DNA of 15,754 nt, taken from the NCBI GenBank assembly GCA_023253295.1, contig JALRGZ010000145.1, positions 1 to 15,754 on the forward strand. Reading direction: 5' to 3'. Origin of the DNA: Flavobacterium sp. (GTDB taxonomy: Bacteria; Bacteroidota; Bacteroidia; Flavobacteriales; Flavobacteriaceae). Below, one piece after another: positions 14,203 to 15,754 of this stretch. Under the pieces are notes generated by a model that saw only the letters and a program-made list of their open reading frames with translations, was not told where the DNA came from and searched no databases. The position numbers and the translations under genes were made by a program. Each line of letters begins with the position of its first letter. Within the stretch, counting starts at the first letter, position 1.

Positions 14203-15754
14203 CAAGGCTTTTGCATGATTTAGGGCAGAATCAGAAATTATAGCTCCCGATAACATCTGTGCAATTTCAACAACACGTTCTTCATCAGTAAGCAATCTCA
14301 ATTCCGATTGGGTATCATCATCAATAGTTGATTTAGAAACTTTAAAGTGTGCATCTCCCTTAGCTGCAATTTGTGGCAAATGGGTAATAGCAAAAATTTG
14401 CATTGTAGTACTCATCTGTTTCATAATCTCACCCATTTTGATGGCAATTTCTCCCGAAACTCCAGTATCAATTTCGTCAAAAATTAATGTTGGCAATTTG
14501 GAGTATTGTGCCAAAATCGCTTTAACAGCCAGCATGATACGCGACATTTCTCCTCCCGAAGCCACTTTTTTTAGTAAACCAAAATCAGTTCCTTTATTAG
14601 CTGAAAATAAAAATTGTAATTCGTCTTTTCCGTTTGCAAAATAACTTTCGCCTTGCGTAACTTCTATATTAAAACGAACATTTGGCATTCCTAAAGTAGC
14701 CAAAATTCCTATCATCTTTTCAGATAAAACCGGAATAGCTTCAATCCTATTATTATGGATTGTACTTGCTAAAACATCTAATTGATTAGCTTTTTCAACT
14801 ATTGTAGCATTCAAAAGAGCAATTTCCTCTTCTATATTTCCTAATTCAACAATCTCATTTTCTAATTTGCTTTGAATTTCTAATAGTTCTTCAACAGTAG
14901 CTACCTGATGTTTCTTTTGCAAATTATAAATCAATTGCAACTTTTGATTGGTTTGTTCCAATTGTTCCGGATCCAAAACAATTTTTTCTGAACAACGATT
15001 CATCTCAGCAGAAATATCATCAAATTCAATTGCCAAACTTGTTATACGCTCCAACAATTCCTGATATTCGGGCGCAAAAGACGCAATCTTAGAAAGCGCA
15101 TTTTTAATCTCTTTCAAATTTCCGGAAATACCAAATTGCTCTTCATTTGCAATAGCTAAAGATTTATCAATAGCCTCACGAATACTTTCAACATTATTGA
15201 GTTTTTCAAAAACAGATTCCAACTCTTCCTGCTCTCCCGATTTTAACTGAGCAGCTTGCAATTCATTCAATAAAAAAGTGTGGTATTCTTGTTCTTTATT
15301 GGATTCACTTTGTTTTTTTATAAGCAAATTCAATTTTGATTTATCCGATTTATAACTTTTAAGAAGTGACTGATATTCCGGTATAATTTCTTGATTTACT
15401 GCAATTGCATCGATAATATCAAACTGTACGTTTTCATCCGTAAGCTCCCTGGTTTGTTGTTGCGAATGAATATCAATCAAAAACATACCTAAATCCTGCA
15501 ATTCTTGTAAGTTTACCGGACTATCATTCACAAAAGCACGCGATTTTCCGGAAGGTAGAATTTCTCTCCTAATGATCGTTTCCTCTTCATAATCCAAATC
15601 ATTAGTCTCAAAAAAAGCTGCCAGATTGTATTTAGAAACATCAAATTGCGCTTCGATAATGCATTTTTCTTCTTTATTTTTAAGCGAAGTCAAATCAGCT
15701 CTTTTTCCTAAAACCAATCCTAAAGCGCCTAAAATTATAGATTTACCCGCTCCT
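14194..15754 (-). CDS. recN: DNA repair protein RecN (5' end outside the window)
   Basis: RecN is an SMC-like ATPase acting in double-strand-break repair. The frame is open to the window edge and begins mid-gene inside the Walker A motif (GAGKS, near 15740-15753), so the TTG at 15717 is not the start; about 30 N-terminal residues are missing. 519 of a usual ~550 residues are visible: the N-terminal ATPase half with LIDIHSQQQT (near 15470), a long glutamate/lysine-rich coiled coil (about 15390-14740), then the ABC signature ASGGEMSRI (near 14560), Walker B LIFDEIDTG (near 14480) and the H-loop FAITHLPQI (H near 14384). All ATPase landmarks look intact. The fabV promoter overlaps its last codons, and fabV starts 104 bases downstream. 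Confidence 0.96.
   Translation of the reverse strand, partial: GAGKSIILGALGLVLGKRADLTSLKNKEEKCIIEAQFDVSKYNLAAFFETNDLDYEEETIIRREILPSGKSRAFVNDSPVNLQELQDLGMFLIDIHSQQQTRELTDENVQFDIIDAIAVNQEIIPEYQSLLKSYKSDKSKLNLLIKKQSESNKEQEYHTFLLNELQAAQLKSGEQEELESVFEKLNNVESIREAIDKSLAIANEEQFGISGNLKEIKNALSKIASFAPEYQELLERITSLAIEFDDISAEMNRCSEKIVLDPEQLEQTNQKLQLIYNLQKKHQVATVEELLEIQSKLENEIVELGNIEEEIALLNATIVEKANQLDVLASTIHNNRIEAIPVLSEKMIGILATLGMPNVRFNIEVTQGESYFANGKDELQFLFSANKGTDFGLLKKVASGGEMSRIMLAVKAILAQYSKLPTLIFDEIDTGVSGEIAIKMGEIMKQMSTTMQIFAITHLPQIAAKGDAHFKVSKSTIDDDTQSELRLLTDEERVVEIAQMLSGAIISDSALNHAKALLN

Noticed and set aside
15715..15717. TTG at 15717 as the start of recN
   Set aside because: The frame is open to the window edge and encodes the Walker A GAGKS upstream, which RecN needs; the true start is outside.
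1..15754. CRISPR arrays, tRNA or rRNA genes, transposases, toxin-antitoxin or defence clusters
   Set aside because: No regularly spaced repeats, clover-leaf sequence, transposase or nuclease cluster could be seen on either strand; outside the first 500 bases the content is ordinary chromosomal genes.

Overview
The window looks like the chromosome of a Bacteroidota bacterium, most likely Flavobacterium or a close relative. The DNA is AT-rich. Nearly all chromosomal genes lack a Shine-Dalgarno sequence, and the promoter-like sites found match the Bacteroidota -7 consensus TAnnTTTG. The gene content fits as well: a fused alpha/beta 2-oxoacid dehydrogenase E1, FabV, an RprX/RprY-like two-component pair, and an M1-peptidase-like protein with an apparent C-terminal outer-membrane beta-barrel. 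The first ~490 bases look different. They carry small, tightly packed genes, a strong AAAGGAG ribosome binding site and only AGA arginine codons, and they resemble phage DNA. They join abruptly, around 485-499, to the middle of uvrA, so uvrA lacks roughly its first 360 codons. An assembly chimera is the simplest explanation; a real phage-chromosome recombination is possible.

Layout. 1-501: end of an unrecognised gene, a tiny ORF and a cut-off small helix-turn-helix-like gene, all phage-like. 485-2203 (+): 3' part of uvrA, then a strong hairpin terminator. 2480-3205 (+): LOG-family Rossmann protein with its own terminator. 3268-6129 (+): secreted or outer-membrane M1-peptidase-like protein that has lost the zinc-site residues. 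6315-8723 (+): fused alpha/beta E1 of a thiamine-dependent 2-oxoacid dehydrogenase. 8756-8790: terminator shared by convergent genes. 8791-12745 (-): a run read right to left as glycosyltransferase family 2, coaE, sensor kinase, response regulator. 12896-14089 (-): fabV with its own consensus promoter. 14194-15754 (-): recN, cut by the window end.

How the genes fit together. Most are housekeeping genes: DNA repair (uvrA, recN), CoA synthesis (coaE), fatty-acid elongation (fabV), carbon or branched-chain keto-acid oxidation (E1), and envelope functions (glycosyltransferase, beta-barrel protein, two-component system). The kinase/regulator pair is preceded by 11-bp-spaced direct repeats suited to an OmpR-type regulator, suggesting autoregulation. 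I see no CRISPR array, tRNA, rRNA, transposase or convincing new defence or mobile system. The observations most worth checking are the phage/uvrA junction, the reciprocal Asp/Asn swap in the E1 cofactor motif, the inactive-looking M1 domain, the direct repeats before the sensor kinase, and the 21-bp hairpin after fabV.
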